The translations under genes and the position numbers were made by a program. Source: JASJCL01 sp050291585 (GTDB lineage: Bacteria > Desulfobacterota > Desulfobacteria > Desulfobacterales > Desulfosarcinaceae). Taken from it: 38,780 nucleotides of DNA. The stretch spans positions 1 through 38,780 of the forward strand of contig JBNKKA010000017.1 of NCBI GenBank assembly GCA_050291585.1, given 5' to 3'. Position 1 is the first letter of the stretch, and the number at the start of each line of letters is the position of its first letter. Positions 7,154 to 15,293 of this stretch are shown here, piece after piece. The notes beneath the pieces are model-generated. The model was not told where the DNA came from and ran no database searches. It saw only the letters and a list, made by a program, of their open reading frames with translations.

Positions 7154-7939
7154 GTGGCCAAAGCGAAGACCTCCCCTGGAACACCAGGGATTTACTCTGT
7201 GACACGCAAGGGGGTGATCCTTTGGGGTTGCGTTTTCATGCTGGTGGGTGCCTGGCTGTTTCTCCTGGGTATTCTGGTGGGCCGCGGACTGGTGCCCCAA
7301 CCCTTTGAACTGAATTCTTTCGAGCGGGAGCTGGAGGCTCAGCGGGCCGAGGAGATCTCCATCGCCCAGGCGCGCCTGGAGCAGGATGCCCAGGAGGGCT
7401 TGCCCGCAGAGCCTCTTCGGATCGAGGACCTGCGTCAGCCCCAGGTGGATACCCGGGTGCGGGCGGTTCGCAGAGAGAGCGTAACCGGGCCGGACGGCGT
7501 GCGCCTCAAAAAAAGGCGTGTCCCACCGAAACCGAATCCCCTGGGTAAGGCGCAGCGGCCGGATAAAAACAGACAGAGATCAGCGGTTGTTAAGGCAACA
7601 TCCGCAGCATCTGCGCCAGTTGCGGCCGCGACGGCACCTAAAGCGAACGCCAAACCGTCGAGGTCAGCGGCGCCGAGGGGCGGGAATTTCAGTTTAGCAG
7701 GCATGAAGGCCAAGTTCACGATCCAGGTGGCCTCGGTGCGCGAGCAGGCCGCCGCCGAACGGATCATCAAAAAGCTTAAGCAGGCCGGCCACCCCGCCTA
7801 TCAGACCGTCAGCCCATCGTCCAGCAATGGGATTTGGTATCGAGTGCGCGTGGGCGCCTACGACACGCGTAAAGCCGCCGAAACCGCCCTGGGCGGTTTC
7901 AAAGGCAGCGGCTATCAACCCATCGTCATCCAGCAATGA
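7154..7939 (+). CDS. SPOR-domain membrane protein
   Basis: A 261-residue protein with a short cytoplasmic N-terminus, one membrane helix (about 22–44), a charged, partly coiled region, an A/P/K-rich linker (about 120–180) and a C-terminal SPOR domain (about 186–260; F-T-I-Q-V-A-S...Y-R-V-R-V-G-A-Y...P-I-V-I-Q). SPOR domains bind septal peptidoglycan lacking stem peptides, so a role near the division site is likely. GTG 7154 starts 13 bases after argS; the position between argS and gatC suggests one long operon. Confidence 0.88.
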   Translation: MAKAKTSPGTPGIYSVTRKGVILWGCVFMLVGAWLFLLGILVGRGLVPQPFELNSFERELEAQRAEEISIAQARLEQDAQEGLPAEPLRIEDLRQPQVDTRVRAVRRESVTGPDGVRLKKRRVPPKPNPLGKAQRPDKNRQRSAVVKATSAASAPVAAATAPKANAKPSRSAAPRGGNFSLAGMKAKFTIQVASVREQAAAERIIKKLKQAGHPAYQTVSPSSSNGIWYRVRVGAYDTRKAAETALGGFKGSGYQPIVIQQ

Positions 7940-7994
7940 GGTTATCATCTGAATGCCGCATACCCCATTAGAGAGAGCTAGTAGAGGAACCCCT

Positions 7995-8282
7995 ATGAAG
8001 ATTAGCAAAGAAGAGGTGCTCCACGTCGCCCAACTGGCCCGCCTGGAGATCGATCCGGCGGCCATGGATAAGATGGCCGACCAAGTCGGGACCATTCTAG
8101 ATTATATCAACAGCCTCAACCAGGTGGACACCGAGGGGGTGCCACCCACCTCTCACGCCATCGATCTGACCAATGCCTTTCGGGAGGATGAGCCCGGCAC
8201 CCACCTGGGTGCGGACACGTCCCTGGCAAATGCCCCCGAGGCGGAGGCTGGCACCTTCATCGTTCCCAAGGTGATCGAGTGA
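7995..8282 (+). CDS. gatC: Asp/Glu-tRNA amidotransferase subunit C
   Basis: A 95-residue GatC. It wraps between GatA and GatB to stabilise the complex that converts Glu-tRNA-Gln or Asp-tRNA-Asn to the amide forms. Family hallmarks: V-L-H-V-A-Q-L-A-R-L-E-I near the start, the I-L-D-Y-I-N-S-L-N-Q-V-D-T-E-G-V-P-P-T-S-H turn, R-E-D-E-P in the middle, and F-I-V-P-K-V-I-E at the C-terminus. ATG 7995 (GAGGA upstream) gives the usual length; an upstream ATG at 7953 would add a non-conserved tail. gatA follows. Confidence 0.95.
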   Translation: MKISKEEVLHVAQLARLEIDPAAMDKMADQVGTILDYINSLNQVDTEGVPPTSHAIDLTNAFREDEPGTHLGADTSLANAPEAEAGTFIVPKVIE

Positions 8283-8354
8283 CGGTTTGAGTGGAAATCT
8301 ATCCCAGTGCTTGTTAAAAGAGGTCCACTTTTGACGGAACCAGGAGCATATAAA

Positions 8355-9821
8355 ATGAAGTTGCATGATTTGACCATCGCCGCCGCCCAGGAGAAGCTGC
8401 AGAGTGGAGAGATCTCCTCCGTGGACTTGACCCGCGCCGTGCTGGCGCGCATCGAGGCTGTGGAACCCAAAATCGACGCCTATCTGACGGTTACGGCCGA
8501 CGCCGCCCTGGAGATGGCCACCGCGGCCGACGCCCGTCTGGCCAGGGGGGAAGGCGCGCCTTTGACCGGGATTCCCCTGGGGATCAAGGATCTGATCTGC
8601 ACCGCCGGTATCCCCACCACCTGCGCCTCAAGGATTCTGGAGAACTTCGTGCCGCCCTATGATGCCACCGTTATCCAGCGTCTCAAGGCCCAGGATGCCG
8701 TCCTGGTTGGCAAGCTCAATATGGACGAGTTCGCCATGGGCTCCACCACCGAACATTCGGCCTTCAAGGTGACCCGCAACCCCTGGGATACCGACTACTT
8801 CCCCGGGGGGTCCAGCGGGGGAAGCGCGGCGGCGGTGGCCGCTCGCATGTGCCTGGGTGCCCTAGGGTCTGATACGGGCGGCTCCATCCGCCAGCCCGCC
8901 TCCCATTGTGGTGTAGTGGGCCTCAAACCCAGCTATGGGCGGGTCTCGCGTTTCGGCCTGGTGGCCTTCGCCAGCTCCCTGGATCAGATCGGTCCCCTGG
9001 CCAAGGATGTGACCGACTGCGCCATCCTTTTTGAGGCTATCGCCGGCTACGATCCCTCCGATTCCACCTCGGTCAACCGACCTGTGCCCGACTGCCTGGC
9101 CGGCCTGGATGCCGGGAGTGATCTTGCGGGGCTGCGCGTGGGCCTGCCCGTGGAATACCATAAGGTGGAGGGCCTCGACCCGGATGTGGCGGCAGCCACC
9201 AAAGCCGCCGCTCAAAAACTCAACGACCTGGGGGCAACCTGTGTGGAGGTCTCCCTGCCCCACACCCCCCACGCCGTGGCGGCCTACTATGTCATCGCCC
9301 CCAGCGAGGCCAGCAGCAACCTGGCCCGCTACGATGGTGTCAGATACGGCTTTCGCGACAAGACCAAGACCAGCCTGATAGAGATGTACCGGGGTTCTCG
9401 TTCAGCCGGTTTTGGGGCGGAGGTGCAGCGGCGTATCATCCTGGGCACCTATTCCCTGAGTTCGGGATATTACGATGCATACTACGGCAAGGCCTCCCAG
9501 GTGCGCACCCTCATCCGGCGCGATTTCGAGGCCGCCTTCGAGACTTGCGACGCGCTCCTGGCACCGGTGGCGCCCACCCCCGCCGGCCGCATCGGCGAGA
9601 CGGTGGATGACCCTCTTGCCATGTATCTATCCGATATCTTCACCCTCTCGGCCAACCTGGCCGGCATTCCGGGGATCTCGATTCCCTGTGGCCTGTCCCA
9701 GAAGGGGTTGCCCATCGGCCTGCAACTCATGGCGGCGCCTTTCGAGGAGGCTCGTCTCATGAAGATTGCCCACGCCTATGAACGGGCCACAGACCATCAC
9801 AAGGCCCTACCGGATTTGTAA
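8355..9821 (+). CDS. gatA: Asp/Glu-tRNA amidotransferase subunit A
   Basis: A 488-residue amidase-signature enzyme that frees ammonia from glutamine for tRNA-dependent amidation. The Ser-cisSer-Lys triad is recognisable: Lys in G-I-P-L-G-I-K-D, the cis-Ser in G-G-S-S-G-G-S, and the nucleophile Ser in G-S-D-T-G-G-S-I-R-Q-P. R-I-I-L-G-T-Y-S-L-S-S-G-Y-Y-D-A-Y-Y is the typical later GatA block. ATG 8355 has AGGAG upstream. gatB is not in this stretch, so the third subunit must be encoded elsewhere. Confidence 0.97.
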   Translation: MKLHDLTIAAAQEKLQSGEISSVDLTRAVLARIEAVEPKIDAYLTVTADAALEMATAADARLARGEGAPLTGIPLGIKDLICTAGIPTTCASRILENFVPPYDATVIQRLKAQDAVLVGKLNMDEFAMGSTTEHSAFKVTRNPWDTDYFPGGSSGGSAAAVAARMCLGALGSDTGGSIRQPASHCGVVGLKPSYGRVSRFGLVAFASSLDQIGPLAKDVTDCAILFEAIAGYDPSDSTSVNRPVPDCLAGLDAGSDLAGLRVGLPVEYHKVEGLDPDVAAATKAAAQKLNDLGATCVEVSLPHTPHAVAAYYVIAPSEASSNLARYDGVRYGFRDKTKTSLIEMYRGSRSAGFGAEVQRRIILGTYSLSSGYYDAYYGKASQVRTLIRRDFEAAFETCDALLAPVAPTPAGRIGETVDDPLAMYLSDIFTLSANLAGIPGISIPCGLSQKGLPIGLQLMAAPFEEARLMKIAHAYERATDHHKALPDL

Positions 9822-9840
9822 ATATGGAAGGAAAGCTAAA

Positions 9841-10023
9841 ATGAGCATTCAACCCGAAGGCGATCAACTCCGCAACGCGGTCAAGTGGATTTCCGAACAG
9901 CGCCAAGGTGGCCGGGCCGCAGACGACAAGCAGCTAGTGGGCGACGCGGCCCTGAAATTCAACCTCTCCCCCAAAGAGGCGGACACGCTCCAACGCCTGC
10001 TGCGTGAGGGGGAGGTGGGCTGA
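9841..10023 (+). CDS. Small conserved-looking protein, unknown function
   Basis: A 60-residue soluble, charged protein (starts M-S-I-Q-P-E-G-D-Q-L-R, ends L-R-E-G-E-V-G) with GGAAGG before ATG 9841. It fits tightly between gatA (19 bases) and mutL (15 bases) on the same strand, which supports it as a real gene. Predicted mostly helical (V-K-W-I-S-E-Q-R; A-D-T-L-Q-R-L-L). No domain recognised. Confidence 0.7.
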   Translation: MSIQPEGDQLRNAVKWISEQRQGGRAADDKQLVGDAALKFNLSPKEADTLQRLLREGEVG

Positions 10024-10038
10024 AGCCCTTTTAACGCC

Positions 10039-11916
10039 ATGTCCCGCATCCAGATCCTGCCCGAAATCCTCAGCAACAAGATCGCCGCCGGCGAGGTGGT
10101 TGAACGGCCTGCCTCGGTGGTTAAGGAACTGGTGGAGAACGCCCTCGACGCGGGCAGCGACCGCATCGAGGTGTTGGTGGAGGAGGGCGGTCGGCGACTG
10201 ATCCAGGTGGCCGATAACGGCCACGGCATGTCGGCCGACGACGCCCTGCTGTGTATCGAGCGCTACGCCACCAGTAAGATCAGCACCGATCCCGATTTGT
10301 TTGCCATCCGTTCCCTGGGATTCCGCGGAGAAGCCCTGCCCAGCATCGCCTCCGTGTCCAAATTCACCCTCACCACCCGGGCAGCTGAGGCCGCGGCCGG
10401 CACCCAGATCCGCATCGAGGGGGGCAAGGTTCTGGGGGTGGCGGAGATCGGGGCGCCGGCGGGCACCCTCATTCAGGTGCGTCAGTTGTTCTACAATACG
10501 CCCGCCCGCCGCAAGTTCATGAAGACCATCAACACCGAGATGGGCCACGTGGCCGACACCCTGGCCAGCCTGGCCCTGGGGCGCCCCGAGGTCCACTTCA
10601 GCCTCAGCCACAACGGCCGTTCGGTGCGCAAATGGTCGCGCTGCAGCGATCCCGCCCACCGGGTGGCCGCCGTGCTCGGCAAGGGTTTGCGCCGGCAGCT
10701 GACCCCAGTCGACCACGAGGACGACTATCTCAAGCTCTCCGGCTGGGTCGGCACGCCCGACGCGGCGCGCAAGACCTCCCGGGGCATCCACCTTTACGTG
10801 AACGGCCGCTGTGTCAAGGACCGCGCGGTGCAGCACGCTCTCTTTCAGGGCTATACCGGCCGTCTGATGAAGGGCCAGTACCCCGTGGCGGTGCTATATC
10901 TTGAACTGCCCTATGACCAGGTGGATGTCAACGTCCACCCCACCAAACATGAGGTGCGCTTCGCCCAGCAGCGGCGGGTGCACCACGTGGTCCAGGAAAG
11001 CGTGGCCCGGGCCCTGGCACGGTCGGAGCGCGCCTCCTGGGCTGTGGCGAGTCCGGAAACTGATATGCGCTTTGATTCGGTGAGGCCTCCTGAGTCACCG
11101 ATAGGGGCGAGTGTCGGAAGAGATCGTGTAGCCCAGAGTTCTCCCGCCTATGATGCTTTCCGTCGCACTGTCAGCGCTTCAGATCGGGACTTGGGCATGG
11201 TGTCGAGACCCCCCGTCATCAACGCGGACATGAAAACGGGGCCCCCATTCGACACCACGATGAAAGAGCGGCCAAGTCCGTCGGCACCTGTACCAACAGC
11301 CGATGCCCAGGCCCCCCTCTGGCCCAAGGGCCCATTTGCCGATTGGACCCCCCTGGGGCAGATACGGGGTACCTACATCCTCTGCGAGGCGCCCGAGGGA
11401 CTGGCCATTGTCGATCAGCACGCCGCCCACGAGCGCATCACCTTCGAGGCCCTGCGCCAGGCCCACGCCGGGCGCCCCATCGAGTCCCAGGGGATGCTGC
11501 TGCCCGAAACCATCGACTTGAGTCATGGAGAGGCCGAGGTGCTGGAACGTCTCATGGCGGAGATGGGGCGCATGGGGCTGGTGATCGAGCCCTTTGGCGG
11601 CACCACCTTCGTCATCAAGGCAGTGCCGATGGTATTGGGTAAGGGTTCGGTGGCGGGGGTGGTGCGGGATGTTGTGGAGCGTATCGCTGAGGTAGGCTTT
11701 GGCAGTGGGCTTGAAAAGGTGATCGAGGAGTGTTTAGTGACCATCGCCTGCCACAATAGTATTCGCGCTCACCAGCGGCTCAGTGATGCTGAGATGCGTG
11801 CCCTCCTGGACCAGTTGGGGCAGTGCGAGAACCCCTCCCACTGCCCCCATGGCCGGCCCACCTGGATTCGCTGGACCGTCCGGGAGCTTGAAAAAGCCTT
11901 CGGCCGTGTTGGCTAA
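10039..11916 (+). CDS. mutL: DNA mismatch repair protein MutL
   Basis: A 625-residue MutL that links mismatch recognition by MutS to strand incision. The N-terminal GHKL ATPase has E-L-V-E-N-A-L-D-A-G, D-N-G-H-G-M, Y-A-T-S-K-I and G-F-R-G-E-A-L-P-S-I; the second transducer domain carries N-V-H-P-T-K-H-E-V-R-F. The variable linker spans about 340–430. The C-domain has the endonuclease motif D-Q-H-A-A-H-E-R-I-T-F-E (about 459–470) plus A-C-H-N-S-I-R-A-H and C-P-H-G-R-P, so this is the nicking type, as in bacteria lacking MutH. It ends seven bases before the stop of the convergent gene; no terminator fits between them. Confidence 0.97.
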   Translation: MSRIQILPEILSNKIAAGEVVERPASVVKELVENALDAGSDRIEVLVEEGGRRLIQVADNGHGMSADDALLCIERYATSKISTDPDLFAIRSLGFRGEALPSIASVSKFTLTTRAAEAAAGTQIRIEGGKVLGVAEIGAPAGTLIQVRQLFYNTPARRKFMKTINTEMGHVADTLASLALGRPEVHFSLSHNGRSVRKWSRCSDPAHRVAAVLGKGLRRQLTPVDHEDDYLKLSGWVGTPDAARKTSRGIHLYVNGRCVKDRAVQHALFQGYTGRLMKGQYPVAVLYLELPYDQVDVNVHPTKHEVRFAQQRRVHHVVQESVARALARSERASWAVASPETDMRFDSVRPPESPIGASVGRDRVAQSSPAYDAFRRTVSASDRDLGMVSRPPVINADMKTGPPFDTTMKERPSPSAPVPTADAQAPLWPKGPFADWTPLGQIRGTYILCEAPEGLAIVDQHAAHERITFEALRQAHAGRPIESQGMLLPETIDLSHGEAEVLERLMAEMGRMGLVIEPFGGTTFVIKAVPMVLGKGSVAGVVRDVVERIAEVGFGSGLEKVIEECLVTIACHNSIRAHQRLSDAEMRALLDQLGQCENPSHCPHGRPTWIRWTVRELEKAFGRVG

Positions 11917-11923
11917 CGAAAGG

Positions 11924-13621
11924 CTACTGCCCAGGCATAAAGCGCTGGACCACCAGGGTTGAGCGCTGTTTTTTCTTGGTCAGGGCGGTCTTGTTGACTA
12001 CTGCGTAGATCACGTCTTGGACGCCGTCATTGTCCACATCCCCCAGGTTCACATCGGCGATGAACTTCGCCACCGAGTCTGTTTTCCAAACCGGCGCCAG
12101 GTTGAGGCCGTTCCACTCCAGGCCCTGAACAAGACCATTCTTGAACAGCTTGGTGCGTGAGAGGCTGGTGAGCTGCTCCTTGTTATAGGGTACGATGACC
12201 TCCCGCTTGCCGTTGCCATTCATATCGGCCACCAGGATGCGGTGGGGCAGAAAGATGCGTTTGGTGTGCGCATTGTCACTTTTGAAGTCGTCCTCGTTGC
12301 TGATTTCAACATAGACGTCGCGGCTGCCCTGGTGAGCCTCGCTGGTCCAGACCTCATCTCCTGCGGAATCGAACAGGTTCAGGCGGAAGTCGCGGCTGTA
12401 GGTCAGAATGGAGCGCTCACTGCCTTCGATGGGATCGCCGTAGGCCAGAGCGAGAATATTACCGCCCCTGGGCAGATGCTGGCGCAGGTCTTTCTCGTAG
12501 CGCCCCTCCCGCCAGACCAGGGAGTAGACGCCCTGGTCGAACATCTGGCTGATGCCGAAGGTGCTGATGTCATTGCCTTTTTGTTGACCATACAGGGTCG
12601 CCTCACCGTCGGGCCCCGCCATGACGCTGTAGAACCAGTTCTCTTTCTCCAAAATGGGCTTGAGGCCGTTGCCCTCCCATTCCAGGACGAAAGAGCGCAG
12701 ACGATCGTTGCCGGCCGGCAGGTTGGTGACAAATATTTCGGCCCGCCCGTTTTTATTGATGTCGGCCACGTTTACGTTGAGAAAGACGTTGTGGGACTTT
12801 TCCTTGACCTCTGCTAGACGTACCAATTTCCCCTGGTTCATACGATAGACGCCCACCGTGTGCTGGTCGATGATCACCACCTCGTTGGCGCCGTCCCCAT
12901 CCACATCCCCCACGCCAACCCCATGCAGTTCGGTCTTGAAGGCGCGGCTGATCCAGGGTTCGCTTGGGGTACGTCGTACGACGTCGCCCGCAGCTTTGGC
13001 CGGCGCGGTGGCGGGAGTAAGGAGGCTCTCCGGATGGCGGCGCGGGTCCGGGCTTGAGGGCGCGGGCGCCGAGGCCGGGCCAGCTGCCGCGGCGGTGGCC
13101 TGGCGGGGCTGGATGCCCAGGAGGGTTTGGTTGACGTCGGCTGAGAAGAGATCCACATGGCGAATCACCTCACTCTGGGTCTCACCCACCTGGTGGAAGG
13201 AGACCTTAGGGGTTCCCCCAGCCACGTCAAAGACCTGGGCGTCGGTGCTAATGGAGTCGCCGAAGACGGTCAAGCTTCCAAGGACCACGTAATCCGCCCC
13301 CAGGCTGCGGGCAAGTGCGATGGCCCGGGAGGGGGGCAGGGGACCCTGGATGGACGGATCGGCGGCCAGGGCGTCGATCACCTTCTGGCGTTCGACGGGC
13401 ATCATCCGTCCCGGCACCGTCAGGCGCGAGGCGAGCATGTTCTGCATCCCGCGCTGGAGGAAGCTCAGGTCCTGGTCGGCGTTAATGGACAAAGGTAGAA
13501 TGACGATTTTTTTGGGGGTCTCGGCGCCACAAGTTGTGGTGGCAGCCCCTATGATCAAGACCATGACGATCAGGCTCCACACAAGGGCGGGCCGCCATGG
13601 GCGGGGGAGCAGGCTCTTCAA
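11924..13621 (-). CDS. Exported FlgO-like/VCBS-repeat protein
   Basis: A 565-residue protein with an N-terminal hydrophobic signal (about 12–32). Residues ~38–170 (K-K-I-V-I-L-P-L-S... A-R-S-L-G-A-D-Y-V-V-L-G-S-L) look like a FlgO/CsgG-type or TolB-N-like fold that handles outer-membrane assembly in other systems. A P/A-rich linker follows. From ~235 to the end come repeats with calcium-loop-like D-x-D-x-D-G motifs: G-D-V-D-G-D-G-A-N-E-V, A-D-I-N-K-N-G-R-A-E-I, A-D-M-N-G-N-G-K-R-E-V, G-D-V-D-N-D-G-V-Q-D-V, i.e. FG-GAP/VCBS beta-propeller blades. AAGGAGAG lies before ATG 13621. A periplasmic or surface role is likely; partner unknown. Confidence 0.78.
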   Translation of the reverse strand: MKSLLPRPWRPALVWSLIVMVLIIGAATTTCGAETPKKIVILPLSINADQDLSFLQRGMQNMLASRLTVPGRMMPVERQKVIDALAADPSIQGPLPPSRAIALARSLGADYVVLGSLTVFGDSISTDAQVFDVAGGTPKVSFHQVGETQSEVIRHVDLFSADVNQTLLGIQPRQATAAAAGPASAPAPSSPDPRRHPESLLTPATAPAKAAGDVVRRTPSEPWISRAFKTELHGVGVGDVDGDGANEVVIIDQHTVGVYRMNQGKLVRLAEVKEKSHNVFLNVNVADINKNGRAEIFVTNLPAGNDRLRSFVLEWEGNGLKPILEKENWFYSVMAGPDGEATLYGQQKGNDISTFGISQMFDQGVYSLVWREGRYEKDLRQHLPRGGNILALAYGDPIEGSERSILTYSRDFRLNLFDSAGDEVWTSEAHQGSRDVYVEISNEDDFKSDNAHTKRIFLPHRILVADMNGNGKREVIVPYNKEQLTSLSRTKLFKNGLVQGLEWNGLNLAPVWKTDSVAKFIADVNLGDVDNDGVQDVIYAVVNKTALTKKKQRSTLVVQRFMPGQ

Positions 13622-13682
13622 TGCGTCTCTCCTTACTTGTTTTATTAGGACGTGAATCTAGAACAAAATGAATCCAGGGCCC

Positions 13683-13712
13683 TGTTTATCCCCAGGGGGG
13701 GACGGATGTCAA
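13683..13712 (-). promoter_or_regulatory. Putative promoter of the FlgO/VCBS gene
   Basis: On the minus strand TTGACA (13712–13707) is followed after 18 bases by TAAACA (13688–13683). The -35 is perfect, the -10 weak. It is about 60 bases upstream of the start at 13621. Confidence 0.4.
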
Positions 13713-13731
13713 ATTATAGCTTGGTAAGGTT

Positions 13732-13755
13732 GGCTCTCTGCGGAGGGCCTTTTTT
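13732..13755 (+). terminator. Terminator-like hairpin
   Basis: GGCTCTC (13732–13738) and GAGGGCC (13743–13749) pair with one G-U around TGCG and are followed by six T on the plus strand. No plus-strand gene ends here, so it may stop antisense or stray transcription; on the minus strand it is only a hairpin 3' of the ligase gene. Confidence 0.4.
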
Positions 13756-13765
13756 CCGTCCTGAT

Positions 13766-15121
13766 TCACTTGAAGAGCCGTTGCAAGGCCAGACGGTCGT
13801 ACTTGCCCGTGGCTAGCATGGGTATTGTGGCCACAACCTTGATACGGCGAGGCAGTGCATAGGCTTCCAGTTTGCCTTGTAGGCGTTCCCGCAGGTTTTC
13901 GGCCGCTGCCGGGCCTTCCACCACGGCGACGATCTCTGTCTCTCGGCCGACCTCACTAGCAAGGCTGAAAACCACGGCGTCGGATACGCCCTTCTGGTCT
14001 TTAATGGCCTCTTTGACCATCTCCAAGTCCACCCGCTTACCCCCCACCTTGACGATGCCGTCGCTGCGGCCCTTGAGGCGCAAATTTCCCTGGGGGGTAG
14101 TTTCAAGGCGGTCTGCCAGGCGGAAGCGGCCCTTGGCGTCCCGGGGCAGGTCGGGTGAGATAAAGGCGGAGGTTACGGCGGCGCCTTCTTCTAAAACCTC
14201 CACCTGGACCGGTTCGAAGGGGGTCAAATCGGTTTCACCGCGGTGACGGCAGCGACTGGCGATGCCCCCGGTTTCGGTGGAGCCATAGATTTCGTAGAGG
14301 GGGGCGCCGGTGGCGGTGCTGAAGGCCTGCCCGTCCGCCGGATCCAAGGGGCCGGCCGAAGAGAAAGCCAGGCGCAGGGAGTGGTCGTCATAGGCCTGCG
14401 ACCTGAGGCTGCGATAGTGCACCGGCAGGCTCACCAGGATGGTGGCCTTGCCTGCGGATAGACTGTTGAGAATTTCGTGGGGAAAGACCGGCGTGGCGGT
14501 GCTGACCCGGGCCCCCCCCAAAAGGGGCATCAGGAGAGCATAGAGGAGTCCGTAGATATGGTTGGGTGGCGCGGTGGCCAGGATGCGGTCAGCGGAGGTC
14601 ACGCCGAAGCGCCGCGCCAGGTAGTGGCTCTCAGCCAGCAGATTGGTGGGCGTCTTGATCCAGGTCTTGGGTTGGCCGGTGCTGCCCCCGGTGAAGAGGT
14701 AGACCCAGGGACGGTCGGGGGCCAGAGGTGCCTGCGGTTCGGCAGATCCGGCACAGCTTGTTTCCCCATGGGCCTGCAGTACCGCGACGCCGGTCGGCAA
14801 TACAGTGTCGTTATCAGTGGCCTTTACGATGGCGGCCGCGTAGGGCATCTCGGTCTGCAGGCTGGCGAGGGTGGCGGCGGAGCTGGAATGGGGGAGGATC
14901 AATGGGATCCCAGTCTGCAACCCGGCCACCAGGGCGGCTGCCACCAAGGCCCGGTCCCCGCCGCATACACAGACCGGCTTCTCCTGGAATGTGGCGGACA
15001 TCTGGACGGCCAGATCGCAGGCCATCCGATACAGGGCCCCGCGGGAGGTCTCTTCGGTGAAGGCCAGGTGGCTGTCGGCGGGTATGTGGGTGAGGGTTTC
15101 GATCAAGGTCCGGGTGTCCAT
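13766..15121 (-). CDS. AMP-dependent acyl/aryl ligase
   Basis: A 451-residue member of the adenylate-forming (ANL) family, which activates a carboxylic acid with ATP and passes it to CoA or an ACP. Visible motifs: A3 P-loop F-T-G-G-S-T-G-Q-P-K (about residue 140), A5 Y-E-I-Y-G-S-T-E-T-G-G, L-A-D-R-L-E-T and G-R-S-D-G-I-V-K-V-G-G-K-R-V hinge, and the C-terminal lysine in A-T-G-K-Y-D-R. It is shorter than typical acyl-CoA synthetases (~550) and close to the stand-alone ligases of aryl polyene clusters that load the starter acid on an ACP. It is the leftmost gene of the lipid locus. Substrate cannot be read from the sequence. Confidence 0.85.
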   Translation of the reverse strand: MDTRTLIETLTHIPADSHLAFTEETSRGALYRMACDLAVQMSATFQEKPVCVCGGDRALVAAALVAGLQTGIPLILPHSSSAATLASLQTEMPYAAAIVKATDNDTVLPTGVAVLQAHGETSCAGSAEPQAPLAPDRPWVYLFTGGSTGQPKTWIKTPTNLLAESHYLARRFGVTSADRILATAPPNHIYGLLYALLMPLLGGARVSTATPVFPHEILNSLSAGKATILVSLPVHYRSLRSQAYDDHSLRLAFSSAGPLDPADGQAFSTATGAPLYEIYGSTETGGIASRCRHRGETDLTPFEPVQVEVLEEGAAVTSAFISPDLPRDAKGRFRLADRLETTPQGNLRLKGRSDGIVKVGGKRVDLEMVKEAIKDQKGVSDAVVFSLASEVGRETEIVAVVEGPAAAENLRERLQGKLEAYALPRRIKVVATIPMLATGKYDRLALQRLFK

Positions 15122-15228
15122 GGCTTTGCCTCGTTATTAAGATGGGGGGTTGTTTCAAATCGCAACCATCTGATGGTCATGGCATTGGCTGCGACGCTGT
15201 CAATTATTTTGTAACTTCTTAGATTCGC

Positions 15229-15257
15229 TTGACATCGAGGGTCAATTCCACTAGGGT
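15229..15257 (+). promoter_or_regulatory. Putative promoter of the SPASM radical SAM gene
   Basis: TTGACA (15229–15234), 17 bases, TAGGGT (15252–15257), about 37 bases before ATG 15294. The -35 is perfect; the -10 has three matches. It lies in the divergent gap facing the ligase gene. Confidence 0.4.
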
Positions 15258-15293
15258 CGCTGCTTCAATCCACGGCGTAATAAAGGAATTTTC

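Noticed and set aside
6025..7161. A 378-residue minus-strand frame across argS
   Set aside because: Antisense shadow of the GC-rich argS gene; H/G/V-rich without any motif.
15122..15293. A small precursor peptide for the SPASM enzyme
   Set aside because: The gap has no short reading frame with a ribosome site and a leader/core pattern; only promoter-like boxes are visible.
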